A stretch of DNA of 64,000 bases, taken from NCBI GenBank assembly GCA_028564705.1, contig JAPXFQ010001135.1, positions 124,001 through 188,000 of the forward strand, in the 5' to 3' direction. This DNA comes from Apricaphanius iberus (taxonomy: Eukaryota > Chordata > Actinopteri > Cyprinodontiformes > Aphaniidae). A program made the position numbers and the translations under genes. Within the stretch, counting starts at the first letter, position 1; each line of letters opens with the position of its first letter. The notes beneath the pieces are model-generated. The model had not been told where the DNA came from, did not search any database, and saw nothing but the letters and a program-made list of their open reading frames with translations. This document shows, in pieces, positions 23,865 to 34,152 of the stretch.

Positions 23865-24205
23865 CCAAAAAGTACGACTTCAAGATATTTCCACTCAAGT
23901 AATAAGTAAATAATCAAGGAAATTACTTAAAAGTAAAAAGGTATTTTTTGAAAAGGCTAGATAGCATTAGAAAAACCAAGCTCATGTATGAAATAGAAGT
24001 CTTATATAAATATAAACTGTAGATATGTCTAATGCATTTTTTGCTGAGTATATGGTTGTTCTTCATTCCGTAAAATTACTCACAGTGGATAGAGTATCCA
24101 GAAAGTTTATTCAAGTAAGTCGTATCACTTAATAATAATGTTACTTAAAAAAGTCAACTCAACTCAGTGTAACTGAGTAAATGTGAATAATTAGTATCCA
24201 CCTCT
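23865..24205. repeat. Interspersed repeat rich in ACTCAAGTA/GTAACTGAGTAA words
   Basis: The block has TTTCCACTCAAGTAATAAG near its left end and AGTGTAACTGAGTAAATGTG before ACCTCTCC at its right. Repeats of this texture, with many AGTAA/TTACT words pointing inward, are common MITE-like sequences in fish. Precise ends cannot be set. Confidence 0.4.
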
Positions 24206-25321
24206 CCATATGGATTCTTGAGGAGGTATAGGTTTCCGTGCCTGTCTGTTAGCAAGATAGCACAAAAAGTTAGAGATGGAGTTCAATGGCATTTTGGGGT
24301 TGATCCGTCATGAGGTGTGTATCAACAGTGCCACCTTAAACTTCTCTTAAACAATGTTTGTGTAGCAGCCCGCTATGCATACCCAATGAATGTTAAATCT
24401 CCTCTCTTGTTGGAATATCACAGTGACAGCATGAACACAACTATTTTCTTAATAAAAAATTTGATTGGAAAACTACAAAATGTCAGTTTTAGATCGGGGT
24501 TGAGCGCCGCTGGTGGAGGTCTGCGCTCACTGAGTCCCTGAAAAAGAACAAACTAAACATGAGGAAAAAGGACAAAATGTCTGTGCTACTAAAGGTAGCT
24601 TGTGAAGGGAACCAACAGCAATACCTTTGTGGCAACTGCAGCTTTTGTTGCTAAACAGGACATTCATCAGTTTAAAAAATCTTTTATAAGTTTTTAACTT
24701 GATCCTCAGATCATGTTAAATCAATAAAAGCTCTCTCCAAATTTTCTTCTTATAATAATGATAATAATGATAATTGGATTCAGCTGCAACTGTTTTTTTT
24801 TTTTTTATCTGCGTCGGAGTTAGAGGACAGAATGTGTCTCACTTTAGCTGCTGTAAAATAACGTTAACCACTACGGGGGAAACTAATGAGGATCAACTGT
24901 TCACCAGGTGGAGACGTGATGAGAGCGCATAGAGTTTTGATGCGTCTTTGGGTGGATAACAGGTAAATATTTACTTAAACTTAGGTTATATTGTGTGTGA
25001 ATGGCTTTGTGGTCGTGCAAAATTGAGACATGCTTTTCAGAAGGGCTAAACATATATACTAAAATAGCTGGTGCAAACATTTTTATACTTAGTAAATCAC
25101 ACTGCGCCTGGAACGCCTACTTCTTTGCAAACCGTTGATAAATCAGACCCCACTGTCTAATACTTTTTTACAAGTTGTTATAAAAACAAATTTGCCTGAA
25201 TTTGATGGGGATTTTATTAAGTCGACCATCACAAAGCACTACATAATTTAAAAAAATCAAAGGAAAAAAATCCATGGTATTCAATAGTTTTCCATACAGT
25301 ACAGTTATTATGTTCCTATTT
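24206..25321. other. Unassigned noncoding DNA
   Basis: Nothing can be named. A T tract stands at 24793-24806. The section 24900-25150 ends in ATAAATCAGACCCCACTG and may be part of an old repeat, but no partner end was found. Confidence 0.35.
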
Positions 25322-25425
25322 AATGGCCTGGATTTGTATAGTGCTTTTTCAGTCAGAGGACCACAAAGTGCTTTACACTACATTCAGTCATTCACCCATC
25401 CATACACACATTTACAATTAGTTAG
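25322..25425 (-). mobile_element. SINE/LINE 3' tail fragment
   Basis: TTTGTATAGTGCTTTTTCAG followed by CACAAAGTGCTTTACACTAC and CATTCACCCATCC is the reverse complement of the 3' end shared by a common fish SINE (see 37487-37734), in which AAAGCACTTTG and AAAAGCGCTATATAAG lie about 15-20 bases apart. Confidence 0.65.
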
Positions 25426-27221
25426 CTAAATTATTTAAATAGACTGATCTTCAACATTTGTCCTAAAAAATACCAGAAAATAAATATAATCCAATAATAG
25501 AAAAAGGGTTATTTCTGTTTTCTTTTTTTTCTTTTTTATTTGTAATAATTCTTATAACTACTTGACGAAATTTAGTTATACTTCACATAATGAATAAATA
25601 AGTCTTAATTTAAAAAAAGCTCCTTAATATATGTAATTTCACATAATTTATGGTTGCTAGATTGTATTAGCATTATGTGGTGTGTAATAGAAATCTGAGG
25701 AACGTATGATGATTGAATTTCTCTTAGAATAAAAGCGACCTTTTTTTGTTTGTGGTGATGTTTTAAAAGTCTACAACGCGCAATGAACTGTGTTATATTG
25801 TGTAGCTGGTTTACTTATGCAAGAAGCATGCCATTCATATCTCACTAATTATTCACTTGACAAGGTCTTCCTTTGAAGTGCATTTTGCATTATGCTCTCT
25901 TAAACTCGTGGTAAAACAACACACATTTTTTGACAAGTCTCACATATGTTAATGACGGCAATGTGCTGCCGTGGTGCCGCATTGAAAAGACATCTTTACA
26001 CCTGGAAATGCAGTCCTGCAATGCTACAGTATTCAAGCTGTTATATTCAAATAAACAGGAAGTAAAAATGTACAACAGCCTTAATCAGTATGATTTATAC
26101 ATGTCAGATTGAAGAGAAACTGACATATTCGGTTTTATTTATCTCCTTGAGCATTATCACATTATACTACAGTGTCCTCCTAGGACTGCACAATCAGGCC
26201 TACAGCTCAGGTTGTCAGTCAGCTAGAGTGAGATCATGATAAAATCAATCTCACAGTCATAGAAACTTTAAATGGGCTGCAGGGAAACAAAAGGAATTGT
26301 TGAGTGAATAGTATGAGTTTAGTCCAATTGTAATGGAAAGTACAGAAGATTAAAGTGTGTGGAAGACACCCTTTAGTATTAAAAAACAGTTTGTTTAGAA
26401 AAAAGGGGGTTAAGTCACACCTTTGCTATGCATGTTGGTTGTTTTTCCACGCATTTCTTAAGTTGGCTTCAGTATTCAGTAAAGTTATTCAAGGGTGATC
26501 CATATTTTTTGACAGTTTCTTTATTTTTCTCACCCACAGCCTAATGTATAAACTGATTAGTTTTTTAGTTTTTATTTTGGTATGTTGGGATCACTTGTCA
26601 TGGACATTTGACCTTCACTGATGTAGGTGGAGGACACTGCTATCGTTATGTCTGTAGAGTAGCTCACTCTGTTCACAGAGTGTTCACAGAGCTTTCGGAA
26701 AGGGAGTTTAAGTCATGTCTAGATGGGGGGAGAGAAATTACCAAGGAGATGGGTTTCTGTTCAGGTCCTAATAAACATCTTAACAACTCCAACGGAGACT
26801 GAATCAGCCTTATCTTTTTCTCCATCTCTATGGAATTATTCCATAACGGTTTCTCAAGAAATCTTGGGGACATTTTATGCAGTCATTCAGACTATTGAAA
26901 TTTATTTCAATTAAGCCCAAGCATAAACGATGTGAAGGATTGTATTTCATATCTTTATTTATTTTACTTTTTTTACCTATTTTCAAAGTTTAGAAAAAAA
27001 ATCGCAACAGAAATTGTTCTGTGGTGCCCCATATAATTTTGCCCTTGTATTTACCTTAGTTCATCGTAGACACATGCTGTTTGGCACACTTCTAGAACTT
27101 CCCAGGACCTACCAAAAAGCCTCAGCATTGTGGTCTCAAATAAAGTCTGCCATTTTAACCAATTGGCTTATAAATTGGTCAAGGTGGCGTTCAGGCATGG
27201 GGGATCTAAGATTATTAAAGA

Positions 27222-28237
27222 CTTGAGTTTTTGACCTTAGATTGTTTAATAGAGATATTAGAGGAAATAAGATCTTGTAATCGTGGGGCTTTACAATATT
27301 TTTACAATATCCTTTTGGGTCTATCCTCACTGAGCTAATTTCCACCTGGAGCGCCGCTGAAAAATACTGTAAATGATCTCTGAACTGGTATCTCTCTCTA
27401 TTTTTCTAGTTGGAATAATAACGGTGTATTTACACTATCTGATATTTTTGGGGCTGAAGGTCTCCGCTCATTCCTAGACGTTCATTAGCTCTTTAACATT
27501 CCGGTTCCTCCTTTTTCTATTGTCTTAAGTTGCGTACAGCAATGCGTACCTATGGGGTACCTTGGGATGGCACACTAGGTTTACACCCTTTTCATAAGGT
27601 TCTGACCGGGTGTAAGGGGTTGGTCTCTATTATTTATGCTGTTTTGTTGCAGGCACCAAACAAACCATTCTCTCTTGACAGAGTATAGAAGCAGGATTTG
27701 CCATCTGATAACAATAATCTGGACTGGCACTTGATCTGGGATAATGTTTCTTTCTCTTACATAAACCTGAACCACCAAATTCTTCATTACAACGTCATAC
27801 ACAGGTCATACTGTATCTCACCCCCCGCAGTTTGTTCAGATTTAAAGGTTTGCCCCCTCCCAATTGCACTCTGTGTTTGCAAAAGAGTTTGGGTACCTTT
27901 TTTTCATATGGTTTGGGAGTGCCCAGGTGTTGTGGCTTTCTAGAAAAATGATTCTAGTGTATTGTCCATATTATTGTCTCAGGAGATGACTATTCTCGTT
28001 TGAACCTAACTGCTAAACCAAAACGCCTTTTTTGGCTGGTCTCACTGCTGCTAAAAGGCTGATAGCATGTAGGTGGAAACCCCCTCATTTATTATCTTTA
28101 AAAAAAATGGCTGCTAGACTACGTGGACACATCTGCTTGTTCATTGGCTTGTTGTTGTTTGCCTTTGTTTTGTTTTTTTGTTTTTAAAAATGGAAAAACC
28201 AATAAAATATTTTTCAAAAAAAAAGCTTGAGTTTTTG
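27222..28237 (+). mobile_element. 5'-truncated L1-type LINE with perfect 12-bp target duplication
   Basis: The insert 27234-28225 is flanked by CTTGAGTTTTTG on both sides (27222-27233 and 28226-28237). It ends with an AATAAAAT word and an A-rich tail immediately before the right duplication. The body is the 3' end of an L1-type ORF2 and a short untranslated region. Only about 1 kb remains of an element that is normally several kilobases, typical for incomplete reverse transcription. Direction of insertion is plus. Confidence 0.88.
27380..28050 (+). pseudogene. L1-type ORF2 C-terminal fragment
   Basis: In broken frames the plus strand reads FTLSDIFGAEGLRSFLD, then RTYGVPWDGTLGLHPFH, then NLNHQILHYNVIHRSY followed by ISPP, and LCVCKR with FFHMVWECPGVVAF. 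This order, ending in a C..C...H....C cysteine-histidine cluster (CTLC..GT.HM.WECP in fish L1), is that of the region downstream of the reverse transcriptase in L1 ORF2. Multiple stops and frame changes show a dead copy. The reverse transcriptase and endonuclease domains lie in the missing 5' part. Confidence 0.82.
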
Positions 28238-28410
28238 TAGATGTTTAATGGCCGGGGCAAGGCCTCAAACTTTGACTAAACACTTAAAAATTAAAGGAGT
28301 TACAACTCTTCTTCTGTAAGTCACAGTGGGATGAAACATTCTGTGGCTGATGTTTATCAGGATTGTGAAATACAGAACATATATAGTTTCTGAATACTCA
28401 TCAAAACATT

Positions 28411-28968
28411 AGCTGCGTTTACATGTGCAAGATGTATTTAATCTGATCATTGATTGTACATGGCCCTGAAAACATCTATCCGATTATGACAAGCGTTTAC
28501 ATCCACACACATGTTCGATCGGATTAAATCATTTTGACCTGCACGGAACTATTTAAAATATCGGAAACGGCTGTAGAAGAAGAATCAGCAGACTTCCGTT
28601 GTAAACAAACATGGCAGTGTTCATTTAAAATGGAGCGATACAATCTTCTTCTGAGCATGCTTTCAGTTTTTCTGGAAACAATTGTACATTTACAAGCCAA
28701 AAAGTATACACTTTTTAAGTTTCCATCAACGCCAACGTAAGGTACGTCAACGCATGATGTGACAGACATGCCCAGTGATGACCTACATTCGGAATAAGAG
28801 TTTACATGTGCAATGATCGGATTAACAATCAGCATAACCCACCTGTCTCAATCCGAATTAAATTTTGATCAGAATTATTCAGAGTAATCCGAATAGCATG
28901 TTTACATGAAGCATTTTTATTCTTATCAGGTATTAAATCTGATTACTTGTGTCCGTGTAAATGCGGCT
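28411..28968. mobile_element. MITE with AGC(T/C)GCGTTTACA ends and ATT duplication
   Basis: The left end AGCTGCGTTTACATG and right end GTGTAAATGCGGCT are inverted repeats with one mismatch in the first 13 bases. ATT directly precedes (28408-28410) and follows (28969-28971), a 3-bp duplication as in PIF/Harbinger; a TA-type reading is also possible. Subterminal words ATCCGATT/AATCCGAAT repeat in both orientations. The interior has no transposase; the 103-codon minus-strand frame shows no motif. Confidence 0.78.
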
Positions 28969-29286
28969 ATTGTCGAAGCCAGGCTTCGTTTCCCACTTGA
29001 GGTTGGCCATTTTGATTGAAAGCTGCCATTTTTGTGTTTTGAACACTTTCTCATGCAGATTTTCTTATTAGGCTCAGGGAAAGGGTTGAGATCACGTTAA
29101 AGTAGTCCCACGGTCTGATAGAGGCCATAGTGGCGCTAAGCTGCAAGGGCTGTTAGTCACTGTTTGCAGCTTTAATTAAATTTATATTTGTGTGCTTAAA
29201 GTTTACAATTTTTTGTCAGACAGTGCGGAGGTCCTGTCACTATGGCTCTGATTGATCATGTGCCCTGGCTGCTTGGCCACAGGGAT

Positions 29287-29358
29287 ATCCCTTTGGCTGG
29301 ATGGTTAGCATGCATGACTCTCACCCCTGAGTTGTGGAATCAAATCCTGCCTGGGCCC
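29287..29358 (+). pseudogene. tRNA-Glu-like relic or SINE head
   Basis: TCCCTTTGGCTGGATGGTTAG resembles the A-box half of tRNA-Glu, GACTCTCACCCC resembles its anticodon loop with CTC, and GGAATCAAATCC resembles a B box. The acceptor and T stems pair poorly, so it is not a functional tRNA. It could be the head of an unrecognised SINE; the sequence beyond 29360 gives no tail that I can name. Confidence 0.45.
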
Positions 29359-29786
29359 TTGTTGTGTACCTTACCATGCAAGCTATGGTATTTCTTTATG
29401 GCTTTGAGGGTTGCTGAGCCACCTATCTGGCTTCCCAATCTTTTCAAAACTTTTTAAAAAAAATTCTCAAAGACAGAGTTAACTCCATTCAAAGCTGACA
29501 GATTCAGAGCTTTGTTTTGACTTCAGTTTAAAATGCCACCATGGTTGTAAGGGAACTATTAAAGGATGGAATGCTGTTCTGTAGAATTCTCAAAAATTAT
29601 TTGGATTAATTTTTCCCCAGAATCTTTCTCTTTCCTTTAGCCGTGTTATGTCTTTATAAAAGCGAGAAGAAAAAGAAAATGAAAAATAAGAAGGAAGAAA
29701 AATGTGCGAGCATGAGGTCAGTCATATAGATTTTTTTTTTTTTAACTGTCTAAACATTTTCACATTTTGGTTCTGAGCAGCTAAAA

Positions 29787-30093
29787 CAGTGGCATGTCTG
29801 GGGGGTTGGCATAGGCGGGCATGTACAACCCCTAGAATTTGATAGGCCACCCCAGGTGAAACCCCCTGATTGTCAGAAGTTGTAGCTCAATGCTTTAGAA
29901 TATATTTAGTTTCAGCAATTGTTTTACAAGAGGGAAAAAATGGTTGTTATTTTAAAACATTTATCAGAAAGAAGGCGTGGGACATTTCTTTTTTTTCTTT
30001 TTTTTGTGGATCCTTGATTTACGGGTACCCCCCCAGCAGAAATGCTGCCCACTCCTGTGCCCTCCCTGAAAGAAAAGTCTGGACACGCGACTG
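29787..30093. mobile_element. Non-autonomous hAT element with 8-bp duplication
   Basis: The left end reads CAGTGGCATGTCTGGGG and the right end, inverted, CAGTCGCGTGTCCAGAC: 12 of 17 positions agree, in the CAGTGGCGTGTCC pattern typical of fish hAT ends. Flanks are AGCTAAAA (29779-29786) and AACTAAAA (30094-30101), an 8-bp target duplication with one mismatch. The 307-bp element has no transposase. Confidence 0.85.
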
Positions 30094-30353
30094 AACTAAA
30101 AACTTCAATACTTTTATCACAATTTTAGTTGGTGGATGAATGAAGTACAGCTATGAATACTGTATTTATGACTGTGGTCTGATTTGAAAAGAGTACATTT
30201 GTTGTGTGCCCTACATTTTTGGTGGTGAACGTAAAACAGGACATCCTTTGGGTTTCTTTGAACAATGGATTTCTTCTTGCTGTACTTTCATGAACACCAG
30301 ATTTTTCAAGCACACAAGTAACATAGCAACTGCTCTCCTTGCCTGGCCTGTTA

Positions 30354-31170
30354 TACTGCATTCAGACCAATGACTTTGTCAGTGTCAGCAACGTCAAGAT
30401 TACATGTTAAGTCTATGGCGGAGGCCGTTGGAGGAGCGTCACGGTTTCTGCGGCACTTTGTGAGCTTTGGCTCCGTCAACTTTTCAAGCTTTTCCTGCTT
30501 TTCATGCTTCAAAGTTCATAAAGCCAGCAGCGCAGAAGTTCAGCTACTTGAACTTTTTACGGTGCTGACGGCCCTGAAGCGTCGCGTTAACCAATCAGAG
30601 CTTATAATTGTAGCGATGTCACTACACGTATTTTGAATGTAGCGGGAGCAGGAAAAACCTACATTTTAAGTCTAGAAAACGCAGATTCAAAAAAATCATA
30701 AATAACACTTAGCGAAGAAAGATGGACAGGCGCTCTTCGGGAGGAATAGAGCGCCGGTAGTTGGTGTCCTGGTAGGAGATTTGAGCTCCGATGCGGCCCA
30801 GGAGGTCGTAAAATTGGACGTGGGACAGACTGAAGTACCGCTGAAAGCGAACCTCATCCATACGTAGCTCCTGGAGCAAATGATTAAACTCCCCAAACTC
30901 AGAACGCAACCGTAGAATAGGGTGTATCCACAAACGGCGCTGATGTTGCAGAAGTCAACGCTGTGTAGCTTTATTTAGCAAATAAAGGCAAGGCACTCTC
31001 TCAATACTATCTGCCATAGTTCAGAAAGTACAGCAACAGAAGATGCCCCGCCCATGCGTTGTTTTTTGCTCAGAAGTGGCATACTTTGCAAGCTTCAACA
31101 TAGAAGCGTCAAACTAGATGCTTTGTGAGCTTTGCCTGACGCTGATAAAGCCTGCGGTCTGAATGCACTA
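30354..31170 (-). mobile_element. PIF/Harbinger element with TTA target duplications
   Basis: Terminal inverted repeats TACTGCATTCAGACC (30354-30368) and, inverted, TAGTGCATTCAGACC (31156-31170) differ at one base. TTA flanks both sides (30351-30353 and 31171-31173), the usual TWA-type target. Inside lies the start of a Harbinger transposase gene on the minus strand and, on the left, a segment richer in CG dinucleotides (30420-30600). At 817 bases it is an internally deleted derivative: the catalytic part of the transposase is absent. Confidence 0.93.
30709..31017 (-). pseudogene. Harbinger (HARBI1-type) transposase, N-terminal fragment
   Basis: From an ATG at 31017 the minus strand runs 102 codons to TAA at 30709, with one in-frame TGA at codon 21. 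After that stop it reads RRLWIHPIL, FGEFNHLLQELR, RFQRYFSLSH.QFYDLLGRI, TNYRRSIPPEERLSIFLR. These are the conserved N-terminal blocks of PIF/Harbinger nucleases, which go on to LATG and then the DDE domain in full-length proteins; here the frame stops right after FLR. The TGA at codon 21 derives from a CGA-like codon by one change. Confidence 0.9.
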
Positions 31171-31684
31171 TTAGTTCAGGTGGAAACCTAAAGCAGCCAA
31201 ACCAGGAGCACCATTTTTTCGTTTGACGCCAGAGTGGACAGCAGTAGCTAAATATTAGCTACAGGCTGTGAAAATAACAGTTTCCACTCTGCTTATTAAG
31301 GCATATTAGGAGTTAAACTATTAAAACAGGCGAGACAAGACGAGCTCAAGGAAGACAACTACAACGAACCGACAAGGACAGACGGTCACAAGAAAGGTAT
31401 ATATACTATGGAAAGGGTAATCAGGAAATGGAGAACACCTGGGAGCAGGGGAGGAAAGCACAGGGAAGACTAATAGGACAGCTGGTGAAACAAACTAGGA
31501 CTGACTAACACAGACAGACGGGGAAGAAACAAACAGGGAGGAAATGATGACACAGAAAGAGACAGATCATAACAATTCCCCAGGCAGCTGTGGTCCCCAA
31601 CCCCAGCAAATACTTAGAGGAGAAATGAAAAGTTTTTAAGATGCTGTATTTTAACTAATTTTCTGTAACCAACTTCTGGGGCCC

Positions 31685-31925
31685 TCACAGAGCAACTATA
31701 TTTATACTGGCATTAAAAAACCCACAGGTGGAAGCTATCCAGTAATTACATGATTTGTGAGAGTAATTGATTGCACTGGATTTTATTTGTGAACAGTATA
31801 GTAATGTGAACTGAACACAAGGACATGCCACACTTTTAAGACTTATAAACAGAATAGATTTGAAAAGCATGTCCTTTTCCCTTAAATTTACATTTATGGA
31901 CAGTAATAAAGAAAAAGAAATACGT
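31685..31925 (+). mobile_element. 3' end of a Tc1-like transposon, solo
   Basis: Blocks ACAGGTGGAAGCTATCCAGTAATTACATGA, split across 31725-31755, ATTGATTGCACTGGATTTT, CATGCCACACTTTTAAGA and the AAAGCATGTCC..TTCCCTT stretch follow the order found in the 3' part of common fish Tc1 elements. No transposase or opposite end is present. Confidence 0.7.
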
Positions 31926-32078
31926 TTGCAGTTGTAATGTGAAATGTATAAAGAAATTGTGCAATCTTAATTAAAAAAATTTTGAAATTGACAGTCATGC
32001 TTTTGTTCACTTTCTTTTTCACAAATTAGGGTTTTAGTCCATTTTAATGTTAAACAAGGTGATCAAAATAAAATCCAA

Positions 32079-32960
32079 ATGCAATTAAAAATATATATTT
32101 TTTTAAATCTTTGTCTTTGTATCTTTTATCTTTGTCTCTCCATGCTTGCTAAAGGGCAGCTGTTTGCATCATGGCCGAGAGCAAAGTTCAAGCAAACTTG
32201 TCTCTCTTTCTGCTCCAAGGAATTGTGGGACCAGCAGCTGGCAGGTGCAGAAGTTTATCACAAACCCAGAAATAATTAAAAGCGACAACTGGCAGCACCA
32301 CAAATGATTTATTAGTCTTTTACTCAGCTCCTAACCATCCTCGGGGCTGAAATCAATTATTCACTGACTATGTGTCTTCAAATCATTAATTCTAATGTGA
32401 GGAGCCAAACTCCGTCCCACTCCATGTAGTTCCTCATGTACCAGGCATTGGACTTGTTCCACAAGGTTCTACTCTGTTGAGCAGACATCTGCAATGGAGC
32501 GTCCAGCAAAAGCAAAGCGAACGTGTCTGTCCCAGACAGGGTCACACTGTGTGGCTTTGCAGTCCTTCAAGGGCCAAGAGGCAGACAAAGATGTCTTTAA
32601 AAGCTTTAAAAAAAAAACATATCTCGCTCATTTATATTCACATCACCATGTAGAGCCTTTTACTTTAATATTCAGCTGATTTGAATTCATTGCTGGTGCA
32701 GCTCGGGTTAAAAGCTTGGAAACAACAAATACCTTATTCAAGTATTAATTTATCAGAGTAATACCTTAATTAAAAATTGCATTCATAACCAATCGGTGTG
32801 TGGATGCACCGGTTACTCTTATGATTTTAATTATGATTGTGAGTGTTTCATTTTTTTTAAACACACAAAAACTCTTCTATAACATGCATCATGAAAATAT
32901 CTGATGCAAATGTCAATACTTGTAAGACTTTTTTTTAAGACTGATGCAGGTGCCTTATTA
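32079..32960. other. Unassigned noncoding DNA
   Basis: The section 32140-32470 is complex and non-repetitive and could be conserved noncoding DNA. Its open frames are about 60-66 codons without motif. Confidence 0.35.
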
Positions 32961-32969
32961 AAATTAGTA

Positions 32970-33115
32970 GAATCTTGCAAAACTTTTCATACCTCTTTAA
33001 CTTTTTCAGTTTCTCAACTTGCAAATGCAAACTGTTATATATTTTTGTGATTTTACGTGACAGATCAACACAAAGCAGCACAAAAAGTCTAATCTAATTT
33101 TGCTTTAAAAGCCAC
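32970..33115 (-). mobile_element. Tc1-like terminal repeat, reverse orientation
   Basis: CTTGCAAAACTTTTCATACC, then CTCTTTAACTTTTTCAG, then GATTTTACGTGACAGATC and AACACAAAGCAGCAC matches in order the inverted complement of the end of the Tc1 family seen at 11038-11295. No second end is evident nearby. Confidence 0.75.
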
Positions 33116-33299
33116 TGCATCCTAAATTCAACTAAATTCAAATCCAACTCTTCAATTAAGGTGTTGCTATGCTCAGATGAATGAATGAATTTTCCAAAAA
33201 TACAGGAAAGCTTAATAGAATCTCTTTTGTGGGGGTTTGTGCCTTTGTCCATTGGTCACTGGCACAAGACAACAAAGAGACACAAGAATGTAAGCACAC

Positions 33300-33512
33300 T
33301 TTCATAACCCAACCCTAACCATGTACCCAAGAACAATTAAGTGAAACCTTATGTTTTCTACTGTGGGAGGAATCTAGAATAACCACAGAGAATGGATACA
33401 TGTATGGGGAGAACATCCAAACTCCATGCAGAAAGCCCCAAACTGCAATGTAAACGCAGACCTCCTTCCTGCAAGGCAACATTGCTACCAACTCTACCAC
33501 TCTGGAGCCCTC
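33300..33512 (-). mobile_element. tRNA-headed SINE, 5' two thirds
   Basis: Read on the minus strand it starts with a tRNA-like head (GAGTGGTAGAGTTGGTAGCA, GGAGGTCTGCGTTTACATTGC) and continues with TTTCTGCATGGAGTTTGGATG, TTCTCCCCATACATG and TTCCTCCCACAG. This is the order of a very common teleost repeat whose 3' module is the one seen alone at 18608-18738. The B box is decayed (GTTTACATTGC in place of GTTCGAATCCC). The 3' module is missing here. Confidence 0.72.
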
Positions 33513-33756
33513 TTTTTTTTTATCACGGTATGCTAAGGGGGTTCATTCACACCAGTCCTGTTTAGTTTACTTTGATTGAACTCTAATTTTGACCAAAAAA
33601 GCAAACTCTGGTCAAACTAAAAACCTAGGCCTCCGCTCTGCTGATGTGAACCCTGTGAATGCCAAGCGGGCCAAGGATTCTCCAAAAACAGGAAGCGTAC
33701 TGTGGGGGGCGGGGGGAGACTAATTTTCATTTTGGGCCACATCAAGATCATGAAAT

Positions 33757-33830
33757 CAAATCAAACTTTATTTATAAAGCGCTTTTTAAACTACAATGCT
33801 TCTAAAAGTGCTTTACAGATTAAGATGATG
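33757..33830 (-). mobile_element. SINE/LINE 3' tail fragment
   Basis: AAACTTTATTTATAAAGCGC followed by CTAAAAGTGCTTTACAGATT is the reverse complement of the tail GTAAAGCACTTT..AAAGCGCTTTATAAATAAAG. It lies within a possible larger repeat that begins GGGCCACATC (33735) and ends GTTCGACATGTGTGAC (34137-34152), words found at the ends of a common fish DNA repeat. Confidence 0.6.
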
Positions 33831-34152
33831 ATCATGAATGTCCTGAAAGGGCTAGTTGTGGCAAAAGTATTGATTAAACTATATCTGAAAACCCGTTAAA
33901 ATAATAGTTAATACGCTATCTGTCTATGAATTCGACAAGTACATCTTAAAATTAAATAAATAACATATTTTCACAGTGGTGTGATTTAGGAAAATTCAAC
34001 TAAACACTGACCTAACCGATGAAATTATATTTATGTGCAGATGAATATAACTTAAAGGTTCGATTCATATGTTCCTCTAGAGTTTAGAGGGCCACATAAA
34101 TGGCTATGGCGTGCTGGTTTTTGCTCACGGACCTTAAGTTCGACATGTGTGA

